A stretch of DNA of 64,000 nt from Arctopsyche grandis (GCF_051622035.1 NC_135357.1:36873691-36937690), one strand, 5' to 3'; shown: positions 1-12,838, counted from the first letter of the stretch. Made by a program: numbers and translations. The notes: generated from the letters alone by a model not told the origin.

Positions 1-2707
1 TCCATTTCTTTTTGTTGTAGACCCGTTAAGTCTCTCAAAAGTTTAAAAATATTATCGAATTGCTTATCTTCGGAACTTTTTGCTCTTTTAATCAATAATT
101 CATTAGCATTTGAGTATCTTGATGGCATATTATGTTTATGAATATCATGTTTAGAAATATTATGCGTCACATCAATAGACGATGACAGAAAAGACATTGC
201 TTTTTCGTATTTCCACGGCGTTATTATCGAGTGTGGATTTCCACTTTTCTTAACAAGTCTACGCATGGCGTTTATATAACAATGTCGTAGTTTGGTCCAA
301 TCTGATTTACACTGTGAAACTGAAAAATAAAATAAGATTTTTTTACGTTACTACGTCTGAAAAATGGAAAGAAGTGGCATCAGGATTTAACGCTTTTTGG
401 AACTTTCCATATGGTGTGGGTTCATTAGATGGAAAACTTATTATTATATAAATATATGGAGCTCAGTAAATGCCGCATCTAATTTTTAAAATTACAAAGG
501 ATATAAAAATCAATTGTATTAGAGCGAAAACACATAGAGATGAACGGCACGGCACGCGGTCTTGGCTTCGAGTCATGAAAGGGTGTTCCCAGTTCATTGT
601 TAATTCGTACGATCTTATTATTTCAACTAATTTCTTCAAATATGGGATTAGCCGTTATCTATCACTGTCAAGTTTATATGAATACAAGGAAAAAATATCA
701 CCGAAAACACTCCAGGTGGTGATTTTTGGGACTGTCTGCCATGAATATGTGCTAGGCGTGCTGCATTTTTTTCGCATGTTTAAAAATATCTAAAAAAAAA
801 CCATGTGCCGCGTGCCTTTCTGTGTGGTTTCGCCCTTATTGGCGTTGGTGCATACAATATAAGTTATATCCAGTGGCGTGCGGTAAAATTCTCTCTTTTT
901 TTGTCGAACAGCCTTACTAAATGTGCGCGAGCAGGATACAAGGAGAACCGGCTGTTCATCTTGTATCCTGCCCGTGCACATTAAGTCATGCTGTACGACA
1001 AAAAGAGATAGAATTTCACTGCACGCCACTGGTTATGTCGGTAGATGTGGGTGCATATGGGAGAAACAGCGATGAACACGGCCAAAGCCAGGATCTTTCA
1101 TAGAGGGGCTGAAACACAAGACACATATTTCATTTGAAATATGTGTGTTAAATTCAAGGCGCAAATAATTCAATCACCTCCCCCTGGCTAGGGCCATGGA
1201 GATGGAGGTATATTTGATAAATCTACTCAAGCTAAATAGCTAGAAGAGAATACATTAAATATGCCTAAAGTGAGACCATTGTAGTAAACGAGACATTTCC
1301 ACTAAAGCCGTATTTATTACGATTAAAGAGCGGACCCAGAGCACGCTGTTCATTTTTCACATGTTGTAAATGCATTGTAAAAGGTTTGCCGAACCTTTTT
1401 TACAAAGCATTTACAATAATGGAACAATAGACGGCGCGTTTCCGGTCCTACCTCTAATTACGACCTTACGTAAAAATTATATAAGGGGTAATAAGCCAAA
1501 AAGAAATAATAATAGAAATAATAATAAAGAGTGTTCCAAGAAGCGACACCACTACAACCGGATTTGATTGACAGTAGATGTATGTATGTATGTAGTTCTT
1601 GAAGTATGATGTCTTCACAATTGTTTGGAAGCATACCAAATTAATAATTCTGTGGAGGTAGTAGTAGACCAGTGCTACTCAAACTTTTTCAGTTGAAGGA
1701 CCAGCATATATTTTTCAGTAATTCTCACGGACCAGCATCATATTTTTAAATAAAAAAGTTATATATGAATATGAGTGAAAATTTTTTCATATAACAAATA
1801 AAAATAATATATAGCATAGTTTGAGTAGCACTGTAGTAGACTAAAGCATCTTGATCAATCAGATATAAGTAATATACATACATATGTACATACACAGATC
1901 ATTTGATATTCGAGACAAATTAAGGTATTTTTTTTGTCATCTGCTGGAAGCTTTCCATGACAGCTTGATATTGAAGGAATAACAATTAAAAATCCTTGAG
2001 TTTTACTCGAATGTAAAATAATCTATGTCATGTAAAAATAAAAATAATCTGAGACTTCCTGACATGTAAATGACAGGATAAATTAAATTGACGGGCCTTT
2101 TTTCTTTTTGGATATTGTTTTAATTTTTTTTTATTCAACTTATGTGTAGAAGATACGCAATAATAATTTTAAAAATAAAAACAAGATTATTATAAAATTA
2201 TAAAACATAACATTAGCTTTTAAATGACCATTGTGAATACGATTATCAGAAAAATGTTCTTTAAGTAAGGAATCTATAAAAACTATAAACTTATTATAAA
2301 AAACAATAACTACACGTCCAAGAAGTAAAATAATAACGTACACGTGTAGTTAGACTTCTTAATATAATAAAAAATATAAACATGAAAATTCATATTGTAC
2401 GTACATACATATATAAAAACTATAATCAGTAACTATGAATTATATGTATTGTATATAGAAACTATAAAAACTTTTATTGTGTATAAAAATTATAAACTGT
2501 CACTATGAACATTTATATTATATAAAAAAAAACTTTAAACTGAAATTATCAAGCTAAAAAAATAAATATCAACTAACCTGGTATATTCAGTTGTTTCGAT
2601 ACCTCCTTCCAAGCAAAATTACGAGTGCTATGATCTCCGTATTCTTCGCATTTTTTATTATAAAGACATTCGTACTGTTGTACAGCTTCTATAAGTTCCT
2701 CCGACAT
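1..2707 (-). CDS. MADF-domain protein, partial (continues past the left edge)
   Basis: Two coding exons join in phase on the minus strand: 2707-2578, starting at an ATG followed by SEELIEAVQQYE, and 319-1, which is open to the window edge. The donor follows CCAG at 2578; the acceptor is the TTTTTCAG before 319. The joined peptide reads as a MADF domain: LIEAVQQYECLYNKK near the start, FAWKEVSKQLNIP in the middle, then CKSDWTKLRHCYINAMRR and PWKYEKAMSFL, with the family's spaced tryptophans. MADF domains are Myb/SANT-like DNA-binding modules, common in insect transcription factors and in the accessory protein of PIF/Harbinger transposons. A Harbinger transposase fragment lies in the 2.26-kb intron on the opposite strand, so a transposon origin is possible. 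The in-frame codons upstream of 2707 look like UTR. Domain call is firm; host gene versus transposon gene is undecided. Confidence 0.75.
353..451 (+). pseudogene. PIF/Harbinger transposase fragment
   Basis: A short frame reads TSEKWKEVASGFNAFWNFP then YGVGSLDGKL before a stop at 449-451. This matches the conserved block of Harbinger-type DDE nucleases (W-x-x-I/V-A-x-x-F-x-x-x-W-N-F-P, then G-A/S-x-D-G-K), where the D of LDGK is the first catalytic acid. Nothing recognisable precedes or follows it, so it is a decayed fragment. It lies just upstream of a MADF exon on the opposite strand; MADF/Myb-like proteins are the usual second gene of this superfamily. Confidence 0.7.
452..862. other. AT-rich intronic repeat debris
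   Basis: No convincing gene. Around 640-700 there is a degraded copy of a dispersed motif (CGTTATC..TCACTGTCAAG) that recurs many times in the first 8 kb. The 107-codon open frame at 470-793 has no family signature. Confidence 0.4.
871..1031. mobile_element. hAT-like MITE, 161 bp
   Basis: The element begins CAGTGGCGTGC and ends with the inverted GCACGCCACTG; the similarity of the ends runs about 35 bp. It is flanked by near-identical 8-bp repeats, GTTATATC (863-870) and GTTATGTC (1032-1039). An 8-bp TSD and a CAGTGGCG start fit the hAT superfamily. The centre is a further foldback around the GCGAGCAGGATAC motif. A second copy is at 63829-63998. No coding capacity. Confidence 0.75.
1670..1833. 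mobile_element. hAT MITE, 164 bp, with perfect 8-bp TSD
   Basis: TIRs CAGTGCTACTCAAACT and AGTTTGAGTAGCACTG bound the element, and TAGTAGAC is repeated exactly on both sides (1662-1669 and 1834-1841). The CAGnGnTnCTCAAA start is typical of hAT elements. The interior is AT-rich and non-coding. Confidence 0.88.
1842..2577. other. AT-rich intron of the MADF gene
   Basis: Very AT-rich, with short TATATAAAAACTATAAA-like direct repeats around 2400-2530. I see no gene or bounded transposon here. Confidence 0.4.
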
Positions 2708-3057
2708 TATATCGTATATCGAAAGATGTACTATTTGTGATACTGACGATAAAAACAGAACTCCAATTGCAATCAACACGTCCTTGAAATAGAAAGTATA
2801 AATAAAAAACATTTTGTTCTTAAATATAAATAAAAAAAAACAACCTGCAGTACATATGTATTTAAGGCTGACAACACACTGAATCGAACAGCACGGGCAC
2901 GTTCTGCTATATTTTTTTCAAATATGGGATACACTGTTATCGATCACTGTCAAGCAATGGTCCGAAGGGTCGAATTGGTATATATCACCGTCAAGCAACG
3001 ATAAACAATACTATAGAATTTCAACGAGACCGCTCCAATGAATAGACGGTCCCATGT

Positions 3058-3480
3058 ATGTATATACCCGGTCTCCGTGACGAGCCAGAATGTTAAATTA
3101 CAGAAAACGCAAATATCGGAAGGCAAAGATCGAAAATCGAAAGATCTTAAGCCGAAAGATAAAAAAAGGGTGCATGGTAAACGGTACATACTCACATATG
3201 TACATACTCACTTAATTTGCGCGAGCAGGATACAACAGGAACAAGAGGAACAGGCTTTTCCTCCGGTATTAATGTGCGCGTGCAGAATACGGGAGGAAAA
3301 GCCTGTTCCTCTTTTTCCTGTTGTACCCTGCTCGCGCAAATTAAGTGAGTATGTACCGTTTACCATGCACCCTTTTTTTTGATCTTTCGACTTAAGATCT
3401 TTCGATTTTCGATCTTTGCCTTCCGATATGTGTTTTCTGTAATTTAACATTCTGGCTCGTCACGTAGACCCGTATATACC
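3058..3480. mobile_element. Large foldback element with nested palindromes
   Basis: The two halves are inverted copies of each other. Outer arms near 3058-3200 and 3340-3480 share the GTGACGAGCCAGAATG end and the repeated CGAAAGATCTTAAG block; inner arms carry ACTTAATTTGCGCGAGCAGG. Opposite-strand open frames here are shadows of the palindrome. A half-copy recurs at 63725-63815. Confidence 0.75.
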
Positions 3481-6282
3481 ACACCATATGACTGCCGTAT
3501 AACATGTTTTTTCTGTATGTTTAAAACTATAAAAAAAACGTCCCATATACCACATCCCACGTGTGTTCACGCCCTTAACCTTTGAAGGACAGAGCGTCGA
3601 ACCAAGACCCCAGTATTTTTTAATCAAAATACAGCTTTTTTCAATACGAATGGGTTCAATATATATCTTATTAATCATTTTATACATCAACATAAAAAAA
3701 GTTTTAGTCCTATAGCATGTTTTTGACTATTTTTGTATTAAAAAATAACGACAAACATCGACATGCAAACATACATAGGTAAGGCCAACAGGCTCATGAC
3801 TCAATAGCCACGCGCCAAAAGCGTCAAAAACAATAGCTTGCAAAAATATAACTGTCTCCTTCTTTCGCATTGATTCATCGATCAACAAGATTTACCGCCT
3901 TTAAATCATACTTTGGAACGTAGGAATTTATTTTTTTTTACGATGTACGCCTTTTCTAAATCATACAAAATCTATTAAAATGAATTTTTTGTAGTTCATT
4001 CTAGAAATACAAGAAATATAGGGTATATAGCTTTGAAAACCATATAGTTATTACGAAAAACGTAAAAATTGGGGCACTTGCATACCCCACTTCGGTGAGG
4101 GAGGGTTTATACACGTTAATTAAGGATTAAGCCTGGGTGCCATAGAATTGACTATGCCTGCTATCGTGTTCAAAACTATCGAAGAAATACCTGTGTGTGG
4201 GCGTAATCACACAGCGTGGTATGTGGGACGTTTTTTTTAGATAGTTTTAAACATACATAAAAAAATATGGTGTACGTGGTAACATGTGGTACCATACATG
4301 GCACGTTCTTTGAAACCAAAACATTAGAGCTATTTTGTTGAAATTCTATACTAGTGTTTATCCTTGCTTGACAGTGATATATACTAAAACGACCCTTTGG
4401 CCCATTTTCGGTAAAATTGTATCCTTGCTTGTCAGTGATCGATAACGGTGTATCCCATATTTGAAAAAATATAGCAGAACTTGTCGAAATAATAAGATCA
4501 TACGAAATAAAAATGACATTAAGGATTTCAAGCTTTTATCGTTTGATAATTCAGTTTAAAACTTGATTAGTAAAAATTAACAAAAATAGATAAATAAAGT
4601 GTCCTGTTTGTAAACAACAATTGACTAATATTTCCGGGTAGGTTTAAGAATTAAATACTCATTTGAAAGGACGGACAAAGATGTTTTCTGCATAAAGGGT
4701 TCTAGGTAGTGCACAAATTATTGACCGTTACCAATTGATACTGAATGTGTCTAAAATAGAAACGGAAAAGAAGTATTCCATTTCTAAATGACAATGGACT
4801 CAAGTTTTTTTTGGTAAAAGATGTGCATTGTTGCAGTAGAACGCATAAAAAATCATTGTCCGTTTATTAATGAATGGCACATTTCGTTTCCAATGAGTAT
4901 TTATTTCTTAAACCTACCTGGAAATATAAGTAAATTGTTGTTTAGAAACGGGACACTTGTTAATCTATTTTTATTAATTGTTTTTTAATTATGTTAAACT
5001 GAATTATTAAGAAGTACAAGCTTGAACTCTTTAATGCCATTATTAATTCGTACGATATTTTTCTTTCTAGTTTTAGTTTATCCTACTTGTCTTCAAATAT
5101 GGGATTCACCGTTATCGATCTCTGTTAATCAAGGATAAAATATCACCGAAAACACTCCAGGGGGTGATTTCTGGGACTGTGTACCTTGTATATGGGCTGC
5201 GTTTTTTTTGCATGTTTAAAAGCTGTGTGTTTTTTTTTGTTACTTTTAAACGTGGGAAAGAAATGGGCATCCCTTGAATACATTCATGGGATGCCCAGTA
5301 CAAGCTTCGGTGCTCATTGTCAATTACAATGTCCAACCTTTTTCTTTTTGTTCTCTAGCTCTGTATTTTGGTTCGGTGATCATTGGTCACAAAAGTCACT
5401 AAAATCTCTATAAAGGAACATCTGGCAGCCGAAAAGTCCATCATACTAACGAAAACTCGAGTGCCAAATATTCCGCATTCGCGGTTTTCATAGCAAAAAT
5501 TGTCTTTGTCACCACCGCAATGTGACTAATAATCCAATTACTTTGTATTTTACCCTCTTTCCTAGAAAATAGCGCGTTCGATCTCATTTTTTGTCCAAAT
5601 AGCACGGTCTGCGCCGATGTAGGAGATACACCGTTAGGGCAAAAACACACAGCGGTGAACGCACGTACACGAAATGAGACAGCGATGAATGTGGCACGTG
5701 CTTTTTTTAGATAGTTTTAAACATATAGAAAAAATGTGACGTTCATGGCACGTATGCCATGAACGTCCGGCCGGCCGGGCGAACGACCGGCACGCCCCGC
5801 CTCTTTGTATGCTTGTGTTGTATATAAATAAATTTATAAACGTTGTTATATACATTGTATGCTTGCATTTATCCTTGCTTGACAGTAATCGATAACGGTG
5901 TATCCCATATTTGAAGATATGTAGGAGACCACCCACGGCGAGGAGCCATGCATGCGTTGTGCTGTTTATCGCTGTATGTTTCATTTATCATTAAATTGAT
6001 ACTATTTTCTAAATTCAAACTATTCCTAAATTTAGGGAGGGCGAGTGCCCCTACCATGCCCCCCCAGATGACGTCCCTGGGTGAACGACACATGGAATGG
6101 TGTGCATGGCTCCTCGCTGAAAACACCGTTATCAATCACTGTCAAGCAAGCATACAATTTTACCGAAAAAGGTTCGAGGCGTGCTGGGCGTCTCATGAAT
6201 GTGTACATGGCACGGCTCAATATTTCACATGTTTGAAAGGATCTAAAAAATAAAAACCATTCATTCAACATTCACCGCTGTG
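3481..6282. repeat. Cluster of a dispersed repeat with the CTTGACAGTGATCGATAAC motif
   Basis: No gene seen. Several diverged copies of one repeat lie here in both orientations; the motif CTTGACAGTGATCGATAACG followed by GTGTATCCCATATTTGAA occurs near 4370, 4430, 5880 and 6130, with others near 2950, 5110 and 8045. A second dispersed block at 5370-5560 (containing CTGGCAGCCGAAAAGTCCAT) reappears at 61380-61600. Confidence 0.6.
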
Positions 6283-7736
6283 CAGAGCCGTAGCAATGTT
6301 TCTGGCGCCCTTGGCAAATATCAAATTTGGCGCCACTTTAAAATTTTTTCATTACATTTAAATAATTTATTTCATTTAAAAAATACACATTTATTGAAAT
6401 ATTTAAATTAAACATTTAAAATTACAAAAAAAAAGTTATTATTTATATTATAAATTTCCCACATGACAATTTCGCAATAAATATCATATTGTGAAAGGAA
6501 TCAGTGCACTTAAAACATAATTAAAATTTCGTGATTTTTATTTATTGTCGTTTGTTTATAATTTATTTTATTTTTTTGAATGAATGATTAAAATAAATTT
6601 TTCTCTATCTAAAACCATATAGCTGTCTTGACCGGTAACCAATAACATTTTTAACAACTTAACTATTAATTATTACAGATACAAAAAACTAAAGGCGAAT
6701 TTTCCGTGAATTTGGCGTTAGCAAAGTCTGCTATTCTATTATCAGCAGCATAGCTCGGACGTTAAGCTTCTGCTTACCGTCAAGAAGGTGCCGGGTTCTA
6801 TCCCTGAATGAAAATGAATTTTTCAGGGTATGCTGTTGGTCAGACCTGGATTTGTGACTCCAGGTTGATCGTTTCCTATCAGAGTTTGCCAATTTTCTCT
6901 GATTTCATTGTTGAAACGGTTCACGGAAAAAAAATTGGCTAAAAATCCTTCCTACCTACTACTATGTCACCACTATTTGAAATTTGATTGATGTACAATC
7001 AAAATTTATGTACAATTCATAGATGTCTCGTTAATTTGCGAGTTTTTTCAGTGTCTCGCAATTCAACGACTTATAATAAAAATGCTGCATTTGTATTTGT
7101 AATTGGCCAGGAAGGCGCATGGGATTTACCTGTAAGGCCTTCCTGGTATATATGTAAAATAAAAATGAAAATATTACTTGCTAATTCAATTTCTATTGCT
7201 ATATATTTTTTTATATCAGATATTTTATATAATTCAATTAAGTGCAAAATTCAGTAACTTTTACATAAACTATTTTCTCGAAAATTCCTAAAATAATTAT
7301 GGAGCCCCTGAATTAATAACGATGATCTCTAAATATTCCGTTCTTTCTGCTGAAGTGCAATGTTAACCTTATTCAAGTTATCAAGTATGAGATTCTACAT
7401 ATTTAAAAATTCAAGAAACTTATAATTGTCTATTTGAAAGTTTCGCAAGTGAATGTGAATTAGCAAAGTTATGGTCGTATTTTATAATGTTTAAAACTGA
7501 AAGTACATACATATGTCCCATTGATGTATACTACATCAATGATATGTATGTCCTCATACTGATCGTGAATATCCATTGGTTTCGATTTTAAACACCATCT
7601 TGTATCCGAATGTTATTTTTAAATTTGTTATTATTTATTAAAAAATAAAATGAAATAGGCGAGGGGAGCCTTCGGCGCCCCTCGCATCGAGCGCCCTTGG
7701 CACTCGCTCATTTGCCATAGCCTCGCTACGGCACTG
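6283..7736. mobile_element. hAT-type element, 1.45 kb, with nested SINE
   Basis: Left end CAGAGCCGTAGCAA and right end TCGCTACGGCACTG form an imperfect TIR, followed inward by GCGCCCTTGGCAAAT-like blocks. The 8-bp sequence CCGCTGTG flanks both ends exactly (6275-6282 and 7737-7744), diagnostic of hAT-type integration. No transposase is recognisable. A tRNA-derived SINE is inserted at about 6741-7165. Degraded relatives of the GGCGCCTTTGGC block occur at 50515-50600. Confidence 0.85.
6741..7165 (+). repeat. tRNA-derived SINE copy
   Basis: The head resembles a tRNA gene (TAGCTCGGACGTTAAGC, then a B-box-like GGGTTCTATCCC). The body has CAGAGTTTGCCAATTTTCTC and GTTGAAACGGTTC. The 3' end carries a stem-loop made from CCAGGAAGGCGCAT and GGCCTTCCTGG, followed by AATAAAAAT-rich tails. 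Other copies are near 10690, 11180, 37586, 44250, 57835, 58125 and 58625 on the plus strand and 38690-38880 on the minus strand. Confidence 0.75.
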
Positions 7737-8751
7737 CCGCTGTGTATTTTCGCCCTTATCGATCAGTGATCGACATTGATCGACGTTCACTGTAAATCAA
7801 GGATAAAAAAAACCGAACACGCTGTGTACTGGACATCCCATGAATGTATTCAAAGATGGCCATTTTTAGTATACGAGTATAAAGATAAGAGATATAAAAA
7901 AATTACCACTAACACGAAAACCATGTGAACTGTATAAGAGGTATGTAAAAACAAAAGCATGTACCAATGTGTTTTTACCCCAAGTTCAAGCCCACCCCCT
8001 GGAGAGTGTTCGGCAATATTTTACCCCTGCATTGACATAGACTTGACAGTGATCGATAACGGTTATTCCAATAGTTGAAGAAATGTTTGAAAAACTGGTC
8101 GATATAACAAGATCGTATGAATTAATAATGATGTTGAGAAGTTCGAGCGTTTATTATTTATTAATTTTGTTATGAACTAAATTGGATAAACAATAAACAA
8201 AAATAGGTAAACAAGCGTCCCGACAATTGACTGACAATTCTAGGTATAAGCTAAACCCGTTTGAAACTACATACAATAATGCCATTCATAAATGCACGGA
8301 CACTTAATTAATTGATACTGAATGTATTTACATATGTAGACAGAGAGTTCGATTTTATTTTATACTCGTATATGTACTTAGGAATAAAGTATTGTTTTTA
8401 ATATATACCTTTTATATTCCGGAAAGTGATGGTAATATTCGTTTCATATATACGAATTTGATATGGACAATCCCTATAGTGTGAAGATTCGAATCTCAAA
8501 GCACCGATGCGCTGCTTTGAGGTACGCGTTCGCGTCCCAAGCCGCACTTTTGAATGTGTTCTCTCGTACCATTCTCATTCGCAAAGCATATTCCACATTG
8601 CAGAGCTTCCCAAGCACCAGGGACCGGTGCAAACTTTATTAATTATTTTTTCTTCTTATATTATACTAGTGTACCCGATGAAATATCATCGCATGGTTGT
8701 TGGCATATTAAGTTATTAAATTAAAAAATAAATTAAAATGTAAATATTCTA

Positions 8752-9560
8752 TTTTCGCTGACGACATTAAACTTTATTGTCCTGCCAACTCAGATGGCAT
8801 TAATTTCCTTCAAAGCGATTTGGACACAATTGTCACGTGGTCAAAAACTTGGCTTCTAACTTTAAATGTTAAAAAATGCTCTGTTCTCCACCTAGGAAAA
8901 AATAACCCAAATCTTTCCTACAAAATAAACAGCCTTTTCCTCAATTGCGTCCAATACCAATTAGACCTAGGTATCATCACCACTTGCGACCTAAAATGGT
9001 CCGCTCATATAAATCATATTGTCAACAAAACTTACTCATTTTTGTATGTTATAAAGCGGGTATTCAATTTTCTAAATTTAACTATTTTAACAAAAATATA
9101 TAAAACTTTCATCAGACCTAGACTTGAATACGCTTTCAACATATGGAATCCTCATTTTAAAAAGGATATTACATGTATTGAAAGGGTTCAAAGGAGAATT
9201 TCAAAGATTCCTTCTGAACTCAAATCACTTTCTTATAATGAAAGATTGAAAATAATGAATCTCACTACATTGGAGACGAGAAGAACTAGAGGTGACTTAA
9301 TCGAAGTCTATAAAATTCTTAATAATCACTATAATTGTCATATATCTAATGTTATTTCATTCAACATAAACACTCACCTCAGAGGTCACTCGCTTAGACT
9401 CCAAAAAGATAAATCTAATAAATTGATCAGAGATACATTATTTTCTAACAGAGTGGTTTCAGTTTGGAATAGTCTTCCCAACGATTTAGTAACCTCTATT
9501 AATATTAATATTTTTAAGAATAAACTTGATACTTTTTTTAAAACCAAAGGATTTTTGTGA
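8752..9560 (+). pseudogene. Non-LTR retrotransposon reverse transcriptase, 3' fragment (CR1/L2-like)
   Basis: The frame opens at the RT catalytic motif FADDIKLY (about 8752) and runs through the thumb and C-terminal region to a stop at 9558-9560. Visible signatures are WLLTLNVKKCSVLHLG, DLGIITTCDLKWSAHI, RPRLEYAFNIWNP, IERVQRRISK and RVVSVWNSLPNDLV, the usual C-terminal blocks of CR1/L2/jockey-like elements. All upstream RT and endonuclease sequence is missing, so this is a 5'-truncated copy. The 3' tail (about 9770-9810) is a TAAATAAA-type microsatellite, as in CR1/L2 elements, rather than poly-A. The family is distinct from the RT remnants at 17.4, 22, 42 and 53 kb. Confidence 0.85.
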
Positions 9561-10600
9561 TTCTTCTTTCCCATAATCATATTTCTGTATTTTTATCTTT
9601 TTTGTTTATATATTTTATATTTTTTTTCTTCTCTTATTTTATTTTATTTTAATATTGTTTTTTTTTAATGTATTTTAATTTTTCTCATTTTTTTATTGCA
9701 TATATGTATGTATAATTTGTAAAATATGTTTATTCAAACCCCTTGGGCCTATCGGCTTTGCCGCCTCCCCCAAGTATATTAAATAAATAATAAATAAAAA
9801 TAAAAGAAATGTGTCGGTCCTGTGTTCGATCCGCACGCGTTTGATTTTTTTACAAATACCTTTTAAATATATTTAATTTAATATTTATATTTAACTAGCT
9901 GAACTCGGCATGCGTTCAAGACGACTGGAAGCGTATTGGAAAAGCCTTCATCCAGTAGTGCAGAGCCACGCAACCTCTTGATATTCGCGGCACACATTGT
10001 GTATGACTCGTAGAGATTATTAGCTACGTGTATACATATGTACTTTGCAGTCGTTAGCTAGTCCGTACATACATAGGTGACAAAACGTTAACTAACATCG
10101 GTTTTCTCCCTCACACGTGATCTCACTCGCACGCGTTAGATCGAATTGATGCTCAAAAATGCCGCATCAGTCAGGTTGCGATGCTCTGCAGTAGTGGATG
10201 GCGAATAGTTGTAAATGTTGAATTTTTCTCTAAAATAACCACATTGTCAAGGAATTATAATTTCTTTTAATTGCAAAAATTATGTGCAACTGGAAATTTT
10301 GATTTCTTCTTTTGTTAAATAATATAAATTTTACCAGAATGTACATTTCTTTAAAAGAAGAAAATGAAACAAGATAATAAATTAAATATTATATAATATT
10401 GTATTTTACAGTTATTTAAAAATAACTGTGATGAAAATAATAGTTATGTATTATGTTATTTGATATGTTTCTTGATCTGTAAATAGTACACTCGTCGCTT
10501 TGGATGCAATCCGTTAGACGAGTGTACATGATTAATTGAATAAATAATAAAATTAGTCCTTGATGCAAAAAATGGATTTCAGTTCCTATTCTTGGATTAA

Positions 10601-11400
10601 TTAATTAATGAATTCGAGTGTTCAGTGATGACCTTTCGTAGAAATTGGAGATAAAGCGCTTGTCTGCATCAATGATGGTTGCTGCTAAGTTGTGAAACAT
10701 TGGCTTAATGGTAGCGTGTATGTATAGCACCATGTGATCAGTGGGTTCGATTTGATCAGTGGGTCCTGACTCCAGATCGATCGATTCTTATCAGAGTTTG
10801 CCAATTTTATCTGACCACTGTTGAAACGGTTCCTCAAATAGGCAAAAAAATCCTTTCCTGTTGTCACAAATTTTCTGTATTTATTGTGTGTATAATTTGT
10901 AAAAAATATGTACAAAATCTAAATCCATAGATTAATTCAATGGATTTATTCTGTAATTAATAAATTAATGGTTATTTCGTGTTCTTCAGCTTCTGCAAAT
11001 ACAGTGATTTATATAATAATAAATTGCTGCATTGTTTGTAATTAATTGTCCAGGAAGGCGCATTGATTAATTAATTAATGAATTCAAGTGTTCAGTGATG
11101 ACCTTTCGTAGTAATTGGAGATAAAGTGCTTGTCTGCATCCATGATGGCTGCTGTTGTGTTGTGAAACATAGTCAGCAGTTTGGCTTAATGGTAGCGTGT
11201 ATGTTTAGCACCATGTGATCAGTGAGTTCGATTCGATCTAAATCCACAGATGTTTCAATGGATTAATTCTGTAATTAATAAATTAATTGTTATTTCAGCT
11301 TCTGGAAATACAGTGATTTATGTAATAATAAATTGCTGCATTGTTTGTAATTAATTGTCCAGGAAGGCGCATTGGGGTCTTCCTGGTATATGTAAATCTA
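10601..11400 (+). repeat. Tandem duplication carrying two SINE copies
   Basis: The segment starting TAATTAATGAATTCGAGTG near 10605 is repeated from about 11070 (same GTTCAGTGATGACCTTTCGTA, GGAGATAAAG and SINE head TGGCTTAATGGTAGCGTG). Each unit includes a SINE with a GTGGGTTCGAT or GTGAGTTCGAT B box and the AGGAAGGCGCATTG tail. Unit length is about 465 bp. Confidence 0.65.
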
Positions 11401-12159
11401 TGTGAAAATAAATAAAAATAAATATCGTAACAATCTTTTGACACTCAACCCTTCCATATTTCTTTTTTACTAACCTCTTCTTATTTTGCTTTCGATTAAG
11501 GCTAATTTTACATTGTATATTGCATTAATTTTGGTCGGATTACTTGAAAATCTTAATTAAATAGGAATTGTGTAGGCATTTAAACATACATACATACAAC
11601 TTTTTCCAGTTTCTTGACTCATACGATAAGGACCGGTGACATAAGGTCCGCGGACACCACTTTGATCAGCACTGGCACATTGCACGCGTATTGATACTCT
11701 CTCACAACGCACATAGTAAACGAGTGAGATGCAACACTAGTTTCCACCAATCGCCATTAGGCGTCCTTTTCTATACCTATACGTCACTTCGCTTATTCCC
11801 AGGCTCTTTGGTACGGCTTCATACCATAGATACATACACATACATACATAGAATAACTATTATTTTATACTAGTGTTTTTACCCGGCTTCGCTCGGTATT
11901 TGTAATATAAACCGCTTAAACATTGCCAATCTAATAGTAAACATTTTAATAAATTAATTTGAATAGTTTTATTATGTTTAAATTTATTTGAATATTCTTT
12001 TGTTCGATGACGTCATGGATTTACGAACCAACAATACGTACAAAATCTCTTTCGAAAATATATATTAGATTTTATTATTCCTGTATCTATGGTTCTTCGA
12101 GTAAGTATGTACATACATAAATGGATTATTTCAGTTTGGTGTTTGACGGTTGGGTCTTT

Positions 12160-12470
12160 TATTGCCAATAAAGGACCCAAACGTCAAACAATAAATTATT
12201 GGCTTACTGACAATCACTTCATCAGTTTTGATTACTTCTTGAAAAATCAAGATTTCCAGCGATCATTTTTAATAGATAGAGTTCCCAAACTGGAAAGTCT
12301 ATTTTGTGACATTGTAGACCGGGGATGACTTTAAATTAATTTAAGTTTCGAAAAACTACGTTCATCACTTGCTACAGTTATAGGCAGTGTCAGAAAAATT
12401 CGTTTAACTGCTCGAATCTTTCTTTCATTGATACTTATGTATGTTGTATTTAAGAGAGGATTAAAAAAAC
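12160..12470 (-). pseudogene. hAT transposase C-terminal dimerisation domain, decayed
   Basis: On the minus strand the sequence reads RIFLTLPITVASDERSFSK then LKLI, a stop, and in the same frame PRSTMSQNRLSSLGTLSIKN. This is the hAT C-terminal dimerisation block (normally P-V-T-x-A-S-x-E-R-S-F-S, then L-R-x-x-M-x-x-x-R-L-x-x-L). Several stops follow, so it is dead. It lies inside the composite element and suggests that element derives from a hAT-type transposon. Confidence 0.8.
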
Positions 12471-12793
12471 TCGACCTCTTACTATTTCTCAGGACAAATG
12501 ATTAACTCGTTTTGTGTATTTTCCTAAAATTGCCGTTTCACGGATGTGATTCTTTTTAATTGTTTAAATACCGACTCTATTTGTAATTATAAAATAAAAA
12601 ATTGAAGCTGAAAAAAGTGAAAACGATCTTTGGAGAATACCGAAAAAAGTTTGCATTATTACAGAAGATTTCTCAACGTCGTATAGCACAAGATTTAAAT
12701 TATAGAAGCCACAGGAAAAAATGTGAAATTAATTTTTTTGAGAAGCATATCTAATCTATAATTTGGAAAGAGACTTTGTATGTAAATATCCTT

Positions 12794-12838
12794 GGTCGTC
12801 GTCGTCGTCGTCTTCGTCGTCTTCGTCGTCTTCGTCCG
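12794..12838. repeat. (CGT/CTTCGT)n microsatellite
   Basis: An imperfect trinucleotide tract of GTC/TTC units; a shorter version (about 14998-15010) lies at the same place in the duplicated second unit, so it expanded or contracted after duplication. Confidence 0.8.

Noticed and set aside
3038..3450. Opposite-strand 114- and 80-codon frames
   Set aside because: They mirror each other because the region is a large palindrome; both are shadows of the foldback element.
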